DNA of 64,000 bases, from positions 2,914,001 through 2,978,000 of the forward strand of contig NZ_CP085840.1 in the NCBI RefSeq assembly GCF_020715685.1. Reading direction: 5' to 3'. Shown piece by piece: positions 25,290 through 35,408 of the stretch. Origin of the DNA: Dermatobacter hominis (GTDB lineage: Bacteria > Actinomycetota > Acidimicrobiia > Acidimicrobiales > Microtrichaceae). The notes beneath the pieces are model-generated. The model searched no databases, was not told the origin of the DNA, and saw only the letters and a program-made list of their open reading frames with translations. The translations under genes were made by a program, and so were the position numbers. Position 1 is the first letter of the stretch; every line of letters starts with the position of its first letter.

Positions 25290-25424
25290 ATGAGCAGCAC
25301 AACGGAGTGCCGCCACTGCCGGGGCCTGTGCGCAGGTGCAGCGACCCGGTGCCAGGTGTGTGGCAAGTGGATCCGCAGCCAGGACTACTACGCGACGGGA
25401 TCCCGTCCTCGATCGACCGGCTGA
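25290..25424 (+). CDS. Small Cys4 zinc-ribbon-like protein
   Basis: A 44-residue open frame starts at ATG 25290 with GGAGGACGG 5-12 bases upstream. It encodes two CxxC-like knuckles: ECRHCRGLC and RCQVCGKW. The spacing suggests a single-metal zinc ribbon or rubredoxin-like knuckle. It has no further domain and a basic C-terminus. It lies between a terminator-like hairpin and the SigR-like sigma gene. A redox or RNA/DNA-binding role is possible; I do not recognise it. Confidence 0.6.
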   Translation: MSSTTECRHCRGLCAGAATRCQVCGKWIRSQDYYATGSRPRSTG

Positions 25425-25453
25425 GCGGCCGCCGCGGCCGCCCGGGACCCCTG

Positions 25454-25482
25454 CTGACACCGTCACAGGCGTGCCCTACGGT
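25454..25482 (+). promoter_or_regulatory. Promoter of the SigR-like gene (CTGACA, N17, TACGGT)
   Basis: CTGACA (25454-25459) and TACGGT (25477-25482) have a 17-base spacer, and the ATG follows 9 nt later, giving a near-leaderless transcript. I found no GGAAY-N18-GTT autoregulatory promoter here. Confidence 0.55.
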
Positions 25483-25491
25483 GGGCGGTCC

Positions 25492-26076
25492 ATGGCGGAT
25501 CAGGCCACCTTCGCCGACCAGGTCGAACCCTTCGTCGACCAGCTCTACGCCGCCGCGCTCCGGATGACCCGGAACCCGGCCGACGCGGAGGACCTGCTCC
25601 AGGAGACGTTCGTCCGCGCCTACCGCGGGTTCCCGAACTTCACCGAGGGCACGAACCTCCGGGCCTGGCTGTACCGCATCCTGACCAACACGTTCATCAA
25701 CACGTACCGGGCCAAGCAGCGCCGGCCCGAGCAGACCGAGCTCGACGAGGTCGAGGACCTGTACCTCTACCGCCGCCTGGGCGGGCTCGAAGCGGCCACG
25801 CTCGGCCGCAGCGCCGAGGACGAGCTGATGGACATGTTCACCGAGGACGACGTCAAGGAGGCGCTCGACGCCCTGCCGGAGCAGTTCCGCATGGCCGTGC
25901 TGCTGGCCGACGTCGAAGGGTTCTCCTACAAGGAGATCGCCGACATCATGGACATCCCGATCGGCACGGTGATGAGCCGCCTCCACCGGGGAAGAAAGGC
26001 GCTCCAACGGTCGTTGCACCAGTTCGCCGTCGATCGGGGGCTCGCTGACCGGGACCCGGTCGTCGTCGAGCCGTAG
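25492..26076 (+). CDS. ECF sigma factor, SigR/SigH-like
   Basis: This 194-residue ECF sigma factor closely fits the SigR (Streptomyces) / SigH (Mycobacterium) group that answers thiol-oxidative and heat stress. Region 2 is [41 protein letters not shown], followed by [14 protein letters not shown]. Region 4 is [44 protein letters not shown]. The extended linker ([11 protein letters not shown]) is a SigR/SigH feature. A zinc anti-sigma gene follows 30 bp downstream. The family recognises GGAAY-N18/19-GTT, and such a site lies before clpC in this window. Confidence 0.93.
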   Translation: MADQATFADQVEPFVDQLYAAALRMTRNPADAEDLLQETFVRAYRGFPNFTEGTNLRAWLYRILTNTFINTYRAKQRRPEQTELDEVEDLYLYRRLGGLEAATLGRSAEDELMDMFTEDDVKEALDALPEQFRMAVLLADVEGFSYKEIADIMDIPIGTVMSRLHRGRKALQRSLHQFAVDRGLADRDPVVVEP

Positions 26077-26106
26077 GATCCGATCGAGCACGAACCAACG
26101 ACCACC

Positions 26107-26502
26107 ATGTCCTCCACCCCTGCGCCCAGCTCCTCCGGTGAGCCCGACCTCCCGGACGTCGCGTCGGACGCGGCCCACGCCGGCCACGACCACGAGCGCC
26201 ACGACCACGAGAGGGTGACGGACTGCGACGAGGCCGTCGCCGAGCTCTACGCCTTCCTCGACGGCGAGCTCGACGCCGCGGTCCTGGTCCAGGTCGAGAC
26301 CCACCTCCGCCGCTGCTCCCCCTGCCTGGAGGCCTTCGACTTCGAGGCCGACCTGCGCCGGGTCATCGCGGCCAAGTGCACCGAGCAGGTCCCGCCCGAC
26401 ATCAAGGCCCGCTTCTGCGGGATGCTCCGCGAGCTCGGCAGCTCGGACGGCGCCACCGACGACCCGGGCGCCGGTGTGCCCGCGCCGGCCGACGGCTCCT
26501 AG
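26107..26502 (+). CDS. Zinc-binding anti-sigma factor (RsrA/RshA-like)
   Basis: This 131-residue protein carries the ZAS motif HLRRCSPC (HxxxCxxC) in VETHLRRCSPCLEAFDFEADLRRVI, with an upstream CDEAVAELYAFLDGEL helix. This is the pattern of RsrA, which holds SigR inactive until disulfide formation releases zinc. The N-terminus is extended by about 35 residues rich in His and acidic residues (HAGHDHERHDHER), which could bind additional metal. A further Cys occurs in AAKCTEQVPPDIKARFC. Its TAG stop is the first half of the next gene's -10 hexamer. Confidence 0.92.
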   Translation: MSSTPAPSSSGEPDLPDVASDAAHAGHDHERHDHERVTDCDEAVAELYAFLDGELDAAVLVQVETHLRRCSPCLEAFDFEADLRRVIAAKCTEQVPPDIKARFCGMLRELGSSDGATDDPGAGVPAPADGS

Positions 26503-26505
26503 AGT
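26500..26505 (+). promoter_or_regulatory. -10 hexamer TAGAGT overlapping the anti-sigma stop codon
   Basis: TAGAGT begins with the TAG stop of the anti-sigma gene, and ATG 26513 follows after 7 nt. Confidence 0.45.
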
Positions 26506-26512
26506 GGGCGCC

Positions 26513-26665
26513 ATGCAGGTTGCATCGGTCCTGGCGAACTCGCCCGTGTGGCACTACTGGCTGGCGGTGCCGATCGCGCTCGGCGCCGTCGTCGTCGTGA
26601 TCGCGACCGTGCTCGGCTACTTCCTGAAGGTCACCTCCACCCGCTACCCGAGCGACGAGGGCTGA
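26513..26665 (+). CDS. Small single-helix membrane protein
   Basis: The 50-residue protein reads as one membrane helix (WLAVPIALGAVVVVIATVLGYF, about residues 16-37) with a short polar C-terminus KVTSTRYPSDEG. There is no recognisable domain. It follows the sigma/anti-sigma pair and has its own leaderless-type start. It could be a small stress-linked membrane protein; the function is unknown. Confidence 0.62.
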   Translation: MQVASVLANSPVWHYWLAVPIALGAVVVVIATVLGYFLKVTSTRYPSDEG

Positions 26666-26730
26666 CCGCCCGCCGGCGCCCGTCCGCGCTGCGGTCACGT
26701 CGTCGAGCTGGGTCGGACAGGAGCGCTGCG

Positions 26731-27795
26731 GTGGGAACGTCGATCGACTGGGCCCTCGCAGAGCGGGTGGCCGCCCGCATCGCCGGTGAGGAGCCGTTCG
26801 CCGCGTCGTACCACGCCGACGGCATGGCGGCGGAGTTCGAGGAGCTGACGGCCGTCGCCCAACCGAGGGTCGAGGCCGAGACCGGCTTCACCTCGCAGGC
26901 CGGCGCCGCCCGGGCCCGCGTGGTCGACCGGCTCGACTGGGTGCGGGCCAACCTGGCCAGCTACCAGCGCATGCTGCGCCCGGTGCTGTCGCGCCTCGAG
27001 GAGCTCGACGGGCCGGCGGCGACGGTGTCGGGCAAGGTCGCCGGCGCCGAGCTCGGTGCCCTGCTCGGCTGGATGTCGACGAGGGTCCTCGGCCAGTACG
27101 ACCTGCTCGTGCTCGAGGAGGAGGACCCCGAGGACCAGGACCTCGTCTACTACGTCGGCCCGAACATCCTGGCGCTCGAGAAGCGCCAGTCGTTCCCGCC
27201 GCGCGAGTTCCGGCTCTGGGTCGCGCTCCACGAGGTCACCCACCGCACGCAGTTCACCGGCGTCCCGTGGCTACGGCCCTACTTCCTCGGGCTCGTCGAG
27301 CACCTGGTCGAGGAGACCGACACCGACCCGGGCCGCCTCTTCACCGCCGTCGGCCGCATCGCCGAGGGCGTGCGGACCCGCACGAACCCGCTCGACGACG
27401 GCGGCATCGCCGCCCTGTTCGCGACGCCCGACCAGCGCGTGACGATGGACAAGGTCGGCGGCCTGATGAGCCTGCTCGAGGGCCACGGCGACGTGGTGAT
27501 GGACCGGGCCGCGCTCGACCTCGTGCCGTCGGCGCCCCGCTTCGCCCGGGTGCTGCGGGCCCGCCGCCAGGAGATGAACCTGGCCGCCAAGCTGCTGCAG
27601 CGGCTGATCGGGCTCGAGGCCAAGCTCGCCCAGTACCAGCAGGGCGAGGCGTTCATCGCCGCGGTCGAGGACGTCGGCGGCCCGGGCCTGCTGAACCGGG
27701 CGTTCGAGCGGCCGGAGATGCTGCCATCGATGGCCGAGATCCGGGAGCCCTCGGCGTGGCTGCGGCGGGTGGCACCCGAGGCGTCGGCCGCCTGA
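26731..27795 (+). CDS. Zinc-dependent metalloprotease-like protein (DUF2342, Rv3626c family)
   Basis: This 354-residue protein belongs to the actinobacterial DUF2342 / 'F420 biosynthesis-associated' family. It contains the zinc signature LHEVTHRTQF (HExxH), the downstream Glu-rich LVEHLVEETDTD, and EGHGDVVMDRAALDLVP. The family's real substrate is unknown and the F420 link rests on phylogenetic profiling. In M. tuberculosis the same gene lies beside tilS and hpt, as here. GTG 26731 has ACAGGAG upstream. Confidence 0.9.
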   Translation: MGTSIDWALAERVAARIAGEEPFAASYHADGMAAEFEELTAVAQPRVEAETGFTSQAGAARARVVDRLDWVRANLASYQRMLRPVLSRLEELDGPAATVSGKVAGAELGALLGWMSTRVLGQYDLLVLEEEDPEDQDLVYYVGPNILALEKRQSFPPREFRLWVALHEVTHRTQFTGVPWLRPYFLGLVEHLVEETDTDPGRLFTAVGRIAEGVRTRTNPLDDGGIAALFATPDQRVTMDKVGGLMSLLEGHGDVVMDRAALDLVPSAPRFARVLRARRQEMNLAAKLLQRLIGLEAKLAQYQQGEAFIAAVEDVGGPGLLNRAFERPEMLPSMAEIREPSAWLRRVAPEASAA

Positions 27796-27814
27796 GCCCG
27801 GGCTGGGTCCGCCC

Positions 27815-28792
27815 GTGCCCCCCACCGACGAGCGTGCCGTGACGGATCCGCCGCCGCCCGCGCCGATCGACCCGCTCGCCCTGCGCGACGACGCGGCCGT
27901 GGCCGCGCTGCTGGCGCGCTGCACGTTCCCCGCCCTGGGCTCGGCGGTGACGCTCGCCGTGTCGGGTGGCCCCGACTCGTCGGCCCTGCTGGTGCTCGCC
28001 GTCGCCGCGGGACTCGACGTCACGGCCGTGCACGTGGACCACGGGCTGCGGCCGGGCTCGGCCGCCGAGGCCGACGTGGTCGCCGCGCTCGCCCGACGGC
28101 TGGGCGCGTCGTCGCGATCGGTCGCGGCGCCCGTCGAGCCGGGCGCGGACCTCGAGGCCCGGGCCCGGGCCGCCCGCCACCGTGCGGTCGGTCCCGACGC
28201 GCTGTTCGGCCACACCGCGGACGACCAGGCCGAGACGGTGCTGCTGCGGCTCCTGCGCGGCACCGGCCCGGCGGGGCTGGCGGCCATGGCGCCGGCACGC
28301 CACCCGCTCCTCGGCCTGCGTCGGTCCGAGACGACGGCGCTGTGCGCCGGGTTGGGCATCGACCCGATCCAGGACCCGACGAACGCGTCGCCGGTCCACA
28401 CGCGCAACCGGGTCCGCCACGAGGTGCTCCCCCTGCTCGACGACGTCGCCGGCCGAGACGTCGTCCCGCTGCTGTGCCGGCTCGCGGACCTGGCGGGCGA
28501 GCAGGCCGCCCTGCTCGACCTGCTCGCGCTGGACCTCGACCCCACCGACGCGCGCTCGCTGGCGGTGGCCGCGCCGCCGGTCGCGGCCGCGGCGGTCCGC
28601 CGGTGGTGGGCCGAGGTGACCGGCATCGGCCTCCCTCCCGACGCGGCGGCGGTGGCGCGGGTGATCCACGTGGCCTCGGGCGCGGCGGTCGGCTGCGACG
28701 TCGTCGGCGGCTGGCGCGTGCGCCGGAGCGCCGGCCGCCTCCGCCTGGTCGGCCCGGTCGGCCCGGACGGGCCCCCACCGGGGGAGGGCTAG
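27815..28792 (+). CDS. tilS: tRNA(Ile)-lysidine synthase
   Basis: This 325-residue PP-loop ATPase converts C34 of tRNA-Ile(CAU) to lysidine so that it reads AUA. It shows LAVSGGPDSSALLVLAV (PP-loop), VHVDHGLRPGS, GHTADDQAETVLLRLLRGTG and QDPTNASPVHTRNRVRHEVLPLL, all TilS landmarks. The C-terminal substrate-binding region is short, as in other actinobacteria. The GTG at 27815 is used; a second GTG at 27839 is possible. Its TAG stop overlaps the hpt -10 hexamer. Confidence 0.94.
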   Translation: MPPTDERAVTDPPPPAPIDPLALRDDAAVAALLARCTFPALGSAVTLAVSGGPDSSALLVLAVAAGLDVTAVHVDHGLRPGSAAEADVVAALARRLGASSRSVAAPVEPGADLEARARAARHRAVGPDALFGHTADDQAETVLLRLLRGTGPAGLAAMAPARHPLLGLRRSETTALCAGLGIDPIQDPTNASPVHTRNRVRHEVLPLLDDVAGRDVVPLLCRLADLAGEQAALLDLLALDLDPTDARSLAVAAPPVAAAAVRRWWAEVTGIGLPPDAAAVARVIHVASGAAVGCDVVGGWRVRRSAGRLRLVGPVGPDGPPPGEG

Positions 28793-28795
28793 GGT
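28790..28795 (+). promoter_or_regulatory. hpt: -10 hexamer TAGGGT for hpt, overlapping the tilS stop
   Basis: TAGGGT starts with the tilS TAG stop codon; ATG 28804 follows after 8 nt. Confidence 0.45.
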
Positions 28796-28803
28796 CGGCG
28801 GCC

Positions 28804-29379
28804 ATGGACCCGGCGGTGCCCACCTCGTTCGACGATGATCCGGCGATCGGCCGGGTGCTGCTCTCCGAGGAGCAGCTGACCCGGCGCATCGAGGAGCTCG
28901 GCGCCCAGCTCACCCAGGACTACGCGGGCCGGCCGCCGCTGCTCGTGTGCGTGCTCCGCGGTGCGTACGTCTTCCTCACCGACCTGGCCCGCAGCATCGA
29001 CCTGCCGGTGCAGATCGACTTCATCGCCGTGTCGTCCTACGGGGCCACGACGCGCACGTCGGGCGTCGTCCGGCTGGTCAAGGACCTCGAGGTCGACCTG
29101 ACCGACCGAGACGTGATCCTGGTCGAGGACATCGTCGACACCGGCCTGACCCTGCGGTACCTGCGCCGGAGCCTCGAGGCCAGGGGTCCGGCGAGCCTCG
29201 AGGTGTGCGCGCTGCTCGCCCGCGAGTCCGCGGACCTCGAGGGCCTCGGCGTCCGCTACGTCGGCTTCACGATCCCCAACGACTTCGTGATCGGCTACGG
29301 GCTCGACGTCGCCGAGCGCTACCGCAACCTGCGGTACCTGGCGGTCTACGACCCCGACGCCGCGGCCGAGCCGAGCTGA
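28804..29379 (+). CDS. hpt: Hypoxanthine phosphoribosyltransferase
   Basis: This 191-residue purine salvage enzyme transfers phosphoribose from PRPP to hypoxanthine or guanine. It has CVLRGAYVFLTDLAR, SSYGATTRTSGVVRLVKDL, the PRPP-binding motif VILVEDIVDTGLTLRYL, and the C-terminal FTIPNDFVIGYGLDVAERYRNL. The length and motifs are standard. The tilS-hpt-(membrane gene)-ftsH order is widespread in Gram-positives; here the membrane gene is inserted convergently and overlaps the hpt 3' end by 34 bp. Confidence 0.96.
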   Translation: MDPAVPTSFDDDPAIGRVLLSEEQLTRRIEELGAQLTQDYAGRPPLLVCVLRGAYVFLTDLARSIDLPVQIDFIAVSSYGATTRTSGVVRLVKDLEVDLTDRDVILVEDIVDTGLTLRYLRRSLEARGPASLEVCALLARESADLEGLGVRYVGFTIPNDFVIGYGLDVAERYRNLRYLAVYDPDAAAEPS

Positions 29380-31772
29380 CCGTTCCGGCGCAGCCAGCGC
29401 AGCGCCACGAACCCCGCGACGAGCGGGATCCAGAACGAGACCAGCCGGAACAGCGCGACGGCCGGCACCGCCACCGCCGCCCGCTCGCCGAACACGACGA
29501 GCCCGCCCACCAGGCCCGCCTCGACGACGCCCGCGCCGCCCGGGATCGGGAGGAAGGCGGCGACGAGCATCACGGCCAGCGCGACGAGCGCGACGGACGG
29601 AGGGTCGAGCGCGCCGCCCATCGTGCGCACCGCGGCGACGAGGCACCCCACCGTCGCGAGCGGGACGAACACGGAGCCGAGGATCAGCTGCGCGAGCCGG
29701 GTCGGGTGGCCGGTGAGGGCGCGGAACCCGTGGACCCACTGCCGGACGGGCGGCACGACGCTGCGGGCGATCGACCGGCGCGCCCAGGGCAGCAGCGCGG
29801 TGGCGGCGAGCAGGAGGACCGCCACGACCACCAGCGCGACGACGCCCACGGTGACGTCGTCGGACTCGACGTCGATCGAGCCGTCGCGGCCCGACAGGCG
29901 GATCGCCAGGTAGAGCATCGCCACCTGGGCGACGACGCGGCCGACGACGGCCACGCCGACGGAGCCGAGCGCACTCGACGTGTCGATGCCGTTGGCGCGC
30001 AGGAACTGGACGCGGGTGGCGACGCTGCCGGTGTGGAACGGCGCGACGGCGTCGGTCGCCGTCGCCGCGAGCCGCGACAGGACGACGTGGCGGAGGCTGA
30101 TCCAGTCCCGTAGCGAGCCGACGAACGCGGCGGTCGAGGCCGCCATCACGGCCAGGGCGGCGAACACCGTCCAGCCCAGCTGGTCCCACTGCGCCACGCC
30201 GGCGAGCGGCTCGTCGCGGGTGACGCCGTACGCGATCCCGGCCATGGTCGCGACCGCCAGCCCGAACAGCGCGACGGCGGGCCACACCGAGCGGGGCACC
30301 GTGCCGTGGTAGTCGGGCTCGGGGATGTGCGCCCGATCCTCGACCGCGACCCGCAGCGGCTCCAGCAGCTCCGACTCCTTCAGCGCGGCGCGCGTCGCCC
30401 CGCCGAGCGCATAGGGCTGCAGTCGCAGGTAGGCCCGGGCGAGCCCGTGGGGGCCCACGGCGCGCTCCGCCGCGTCGACCGAGCGCTGCACCCCGACGAC
30501 CGGGGCGGTCGAACCGATCAGCTCGGCGAGGTCGGTCGCCAGCAGCAGCGGTGAGGCCGCCAGCTCGGCGAAGCCGAAGTCGATGAGGTACAGGCGCCCG
30601 TCGGAGGCCGAGAAGATGTTCGCCAGGCGCAGGTCCCGGTGCGCGATGCCGTGGTCCTGGAGGTCGACCACCTGGCGCCACACCTCGTCGAGCAGCTCGT
30701 CGGTCACCTCGTCGTCGGGCACCCGGTCGAGCGAGTCGCCGTCGATCGCCACGAAGGCCAGCAACATGGCGTCGTTGCCGATGTCGGACACGGTCAGCAG
30801 CTCGGGGGTCGGGATGCCGGCCGCCGTCGCCCGCAGCGAGAGGAGCGCCTCGTGCTCCACCGTGCGACGCAGCGACGACGTCGGGCGCTCGTCGCCGGTG
30901 TTGCGCAGGAAGAGGGCCCGGAACATGCGGAACATGAGGTCCGCCGAGCGGTTGTCCTGGTTCAGGACCTTGACGAACACCTTCCGCCCGTCGGTCGTCG
31001 ACCCGAGCCACGGCGTCGAGCCCCGGGCGTCGACGGCGGCCGGGGCGATGTCGGCGATCTGGATGCCCGACCGTGCAAGGCCGTCGATCAGCTCCTGGCG
31101 GTCGGGGGCGGTGTCGGGCGTGCCGAACAGCAGCGCGACCGCTGCCCCGCACACCACACCCAGTCCGAGGTCGGTCACCCATGCCACCGCCGGGACGTCG
31201 GAGAAGCCGAGGGTGGTGAGGAAGCTGATCCCGATCGTCCAGGTGGCGAGCCGCCGGGTGGACGGGGGCAGGTACGGGATGCCGACGACGAACGCGGCGA
31301 CGAAGCCGGCGAGCAGGGGGTCGTTCACCGCGCCCTGGGCGTCGACGTACGCCTTCGGGAACAGCGACGGCGGCTGAGTCGTGAGCATTCCGACCACGAC
31401 CTCGCTGAGCACGAACGCGCTGAACGCCGCGAGGTTGACCACGCCCCACAGGCGGAAGCGCCGGTAGCGCAGCAGCTGCACGTTCACCACGATCGGCACG
31501 AGGAGCAACGTCAGCCCGACGATGACCGTGGGGATGGCCCGGATCCACGCCGGCAGCACGTGGGTGAGCTGCTCCCAGTCGCGGTTCAGCGCCGCCATCG
31601 TGTTGGCGAACCGCCACGTGATGAACATGCCGAGGGCCGTGATCGCCAGGCCGACGAGCAGCCGCAGCACCGACGTGGGGGAGCGCACCATCCGCCGCTC
31701 CGCCGGGGCGGCCGCGGTCGTCGTGTGCTGCACCGCTGTCGCGGGCACCGTGGGAGCGGTCGTGTCGGCCAT
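29346..31772 (-). CDS. Membrane protein fusion: kinase-like domain between two transmembrane regions, C-terminal flippase (LPG synthase TM) domain
   Basis: This 808-residue protein has N-terminal membrane helices (about residues 35-215), a cytoplasmic ABC1/APH-type kinase-like domain (about 240-440) and a C-terminal UPF0104/AglD-like eight-helix domain (about 500-800) with FLPIPGGAGVVEAGLVGG. In the kinase domain I see VFVKVLNQDN (candidate ATP lysine), IAHRDLRLANIF (catalytic loop) and LIDFGFAEL (metal-binding Asp), so it could be active. The C-terminal domain type is found in lysyl-phosphatidylglycerol synthases and lipid-linked glycan transporters. A lipid-modifying or lipid-transport role is inferred. 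It overlaps hpt at its 3' end. Confidence 0.85.
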   Translation of the reverse strand: MADTTAPTVPATAVQHTTTAAAPAERRMVRSPTSVLRLLVGLAITALGMFITWRFANTMAALNRDWEQLTHVLPAWIRAIPTVIVGLTLLLVPIVVNVQLLRYRRFRLWGVVNLAAFSAFVLSEVVVGMLTTQPPSLFPKAYVDAQGAVNDPLLAGFVAAFVVGIPYLPPSTRRLATWTIGISFLTTLGFSDVPAVAWVTDLGLGVVCGAAVALLFGTPDTAPDRQELIDGLARSGIQIADIAPAAVDARGSTPWLGSTTDGRKVFVKVLNQDNRSADLMFRMFRALFLRNTGDERPTSSLRRTVEHEALLSLRATAAGIPTPELLTVSDIGNDAMLLAFVAIDGDSLDRVPDDEVTDELLDEVWRQVVDLQDHGIAHRDLRLANIFSASDGRLYLIDFGFAELAASPLLLATDLAELIGSTAPVVGVQRSVDAAERAVGPHGLARAYLRLQPYALGGATRAALKESELLEPLRVAVEDRAHIPEPDYHGTVPRSVWPAVALFGLAVATMAGIAYGVTRDEPLAGVAQWDQLGWTVFAALAVMAASTAAFVGSLRDWISLRHVVLSRLAATATDAVAPFHTGSVATRVQFLRANGIDTSSALGSVGVAVVGRVVAQVAMLYLAIRLSGRDGSIDVESDDVTVGVVALVVVAVLLLAATALLPWARRSIARSVVPPVRQWVHGFRALTGHPTRLAQLILGSVFVPLATVGCLVAAVRTMGGALDPPSVALVALAVMLVAAFLPIPGGAGVVEAGLVGGLVVFGERAAVAVPAVALFRLVSFWIPLVAGFVALRWLRRNGQLGSAAASGS

Positions 31773-31833
31773 GTGCGCGGCGACGACCGGGGCGACCCCG
31801 GTCGATCCGGGCCGATGCTAACGGCGCGCCGGT

Positions 31834-31861
31834 GTGACACGGCGGGTCTCCTCAGTAGCCT
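31834..31861 (+). promoter_or_regulatory. ftsH: Candidate ftsH promoter (GTGACA, N16, TAGCCT)
   Basis: GTGACA (31834-31839) and TAGCCT (31856-31861) are spaced by 16 bases; the GTG start follows 8 nt later, consistent with a leaderless message. Confidence 0.5.
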
Positions 31862-31869
31862 GACGCCCG

Positions 31870-33773
<1,904 letters not shown>

Positions 33774-33777
<4 letters not shown>

Positions 33778-34409
33778 CCACCCTCGACGACCTCAACTCC
33801 ATCGACCCCGAGCCGGGCACGCCGCTCGCCAGCGCGGTCGACCAGGACCGAGTGGCCAAGGCCGTGCGGGAGATCCTCGAGGCGATCGGCGAGGACCCCG
33901 ACCGCGACGGCCTTCACGACACGCCGGCCCGGGTGGCCCGCATGTACGCCGAGACCTGTGCCGGCCTCCACGAGGAGCCGGCCCGCCACCTCAAGGTCAC
34001 CTTCGACGCCGGCCACGACGAGATGATCATGGTGCGCGACATCCCGCTGTACTCGCTGTGCGAGCACCACCTCGTGCCGTTCTCCGGCTTCGCCCACGTC
34101 GCCTACATCCCGAACGTCGACGGCCGCGTGACCGGCCTGTCGAAGGTCGCCCGGCTCGTCGACGGCTACGCCCGTCGCCCGCAGGTCCAGGAGCGGCTCA
34201 CCACCCAGGTCGCCGACGCGATCGAGGCGACGCTCCAGCCGCGGGGCGTGCTGGTCGTGATCGAGGCCGAGCACCTCTGCATGGCCATGCGCGGCATCCG
34301 CACCCCCGGCACCTCGACGGTGACCTCCGCGGTGCGGGGCGTGTTCCGCGACGACGTCTCGGCCCGCATGGAGGCCATGCAGTTCGTCGAATCGGGCCGC
34401 CGCCGTTGA
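33774..34409 (+). CDS. folE: GTP cyclohydrolase I
   Basis: This 211-residue enzyme makes 7,8-dihydroneopterin triphosphate from GTP, the first folate step. It contains [18 protein letters not shown], the zinc-binding [45 protein letters not shown], and [16 protein letters not shown] with the third zinc cysteine. ATG overlaps the ftsH stop by 4 bp and its own stop overlaps a TTG start for folP. Confidence 0.97.
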
Positions 34410-35323
34410 ACCCGCCCGGCCGGCCGGACGGCGAGCCGCTCTCGTCCCGCAGCGCAGTCCGGCCGCTCGTGATGGGCGTGCTCAACGTCACGCCCGACTC
34501 GTTCTCCGACGGCGGGCTGCACGACGCACCCGGCGTCGCGGTCGAGCGGGTCGCGACGATGGTCGCCGAGGGCGCCGACGTGATCGACGTCGGCGGCGAG
34601 TCGACGCGACCGGGCGCGGCCCCGGTCGACCCCGCCGGCGAGCAGGCGCGCGTGCTCCCGGTGCTCGAGGCCATCGCCGGCCCCTGCCGGGACGCCGGGG
34701 TGCGGATCTCGGTCGACACCCGCAACGAGTCGACCGCCCGCGCCGCGGCGGCGCTCGGCGCCACCCTCCTCAACGACGTCAGCGCGTCGCTCTGGCCGGT
34801 GGCCGCGGACCTCGGCGTGGGCTGGGTGGCCATGCACATGCTCGGCGACCCCAGGACGATGCAGGCGTCCCCCCGCTACGACGACGTCGTCGCCGACGTG
34901 GGCTCGTTCCTGCGGGCGCGGGTCGCCGACGCCCGCGCCGCCGGGGTCGAGGAGGTCTGGGTCGACCCCGGGATCGGGTTCGGCAAGACGACGGCGCACA
35001 ACCTCGCCCTGCTCGGCCGCCTCGATGAGCTGGTGGCCGACGGCACACCGGTCGTGGTCGGGACGAGCCGCAAGCGGTCGCTCGGCCTGCTGCTCGCCCG
35101 CTCGGACGCCGGGATGGCGCCGCACCCGGGTCCCCCGGGCGGCTCGGCGGCCTTCGAGGGGCCCGGGCCGGTGCCCGTCGAGGACCGTCTGGCCGGTTCG
35201 CTGAGCACCGCGACGTGGGCCATGATCCTCGGGGCGCGCATGGTGCGGGTCCATGATGTCGGGGCGACGGTGCAGGCCGTCGCCGTCGCCGCAGCGGCGG
35301 GTGCCGCTCGTGCGGCATCCTGA
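34406..35323 (+). CDS. folP: Dihydropteroate synthase
   Basis: This 305-residue TIM-barrel enzyme condenses p-aminobenzoate with dihydropterin pyrophosphate. Motifs are [63 protein letters not shown] and [11 protein letters not shown]. The start is inferred to be TTG 34406, which forms a TTGA overlap with the folE stop; the first ATG/GTG codons (around 34470) would cut off the conserved first strand. An insert after RKRSLG ([11 protein letters not shown] and neighbours) lengthens a loop near the C-terminus. Confidence 0.92.
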   Translation: MNPPGRPDGEPLSSRSAVRPLVMGVLNVTPDSFSDGGLHDAPGVAVERVATMVAEGADVIDVGGESTRPGAAPVDPAGEQARVLPVLEAIAGPCRDAGVRISVDTRNESTARAAAALGATLLNDVSASLWPVAADLGVGWVAMHMLGDPRTMQASPRYDDVVADVGSFLRARVADARAAGVEEVWVDPGIGFGKTTAHNLALLGRLDELVADGTPVVVGTSRKRSLGLLLARSDAGMAPHPGPPGGSAAFEGPGPVPVEDRLAGSLSTATWAMILGARMVRVHDVGATVQAVAVAAAAGAARAAS

Positions 35324-35408
35324 GAGCAGCGGATCGTCCGCGTCGCCCCCGGGCGGCCGTGCACCACCGCTGGGATCCGGGACGGGATCGACGACGGAGG
35401 AGGTGCAG

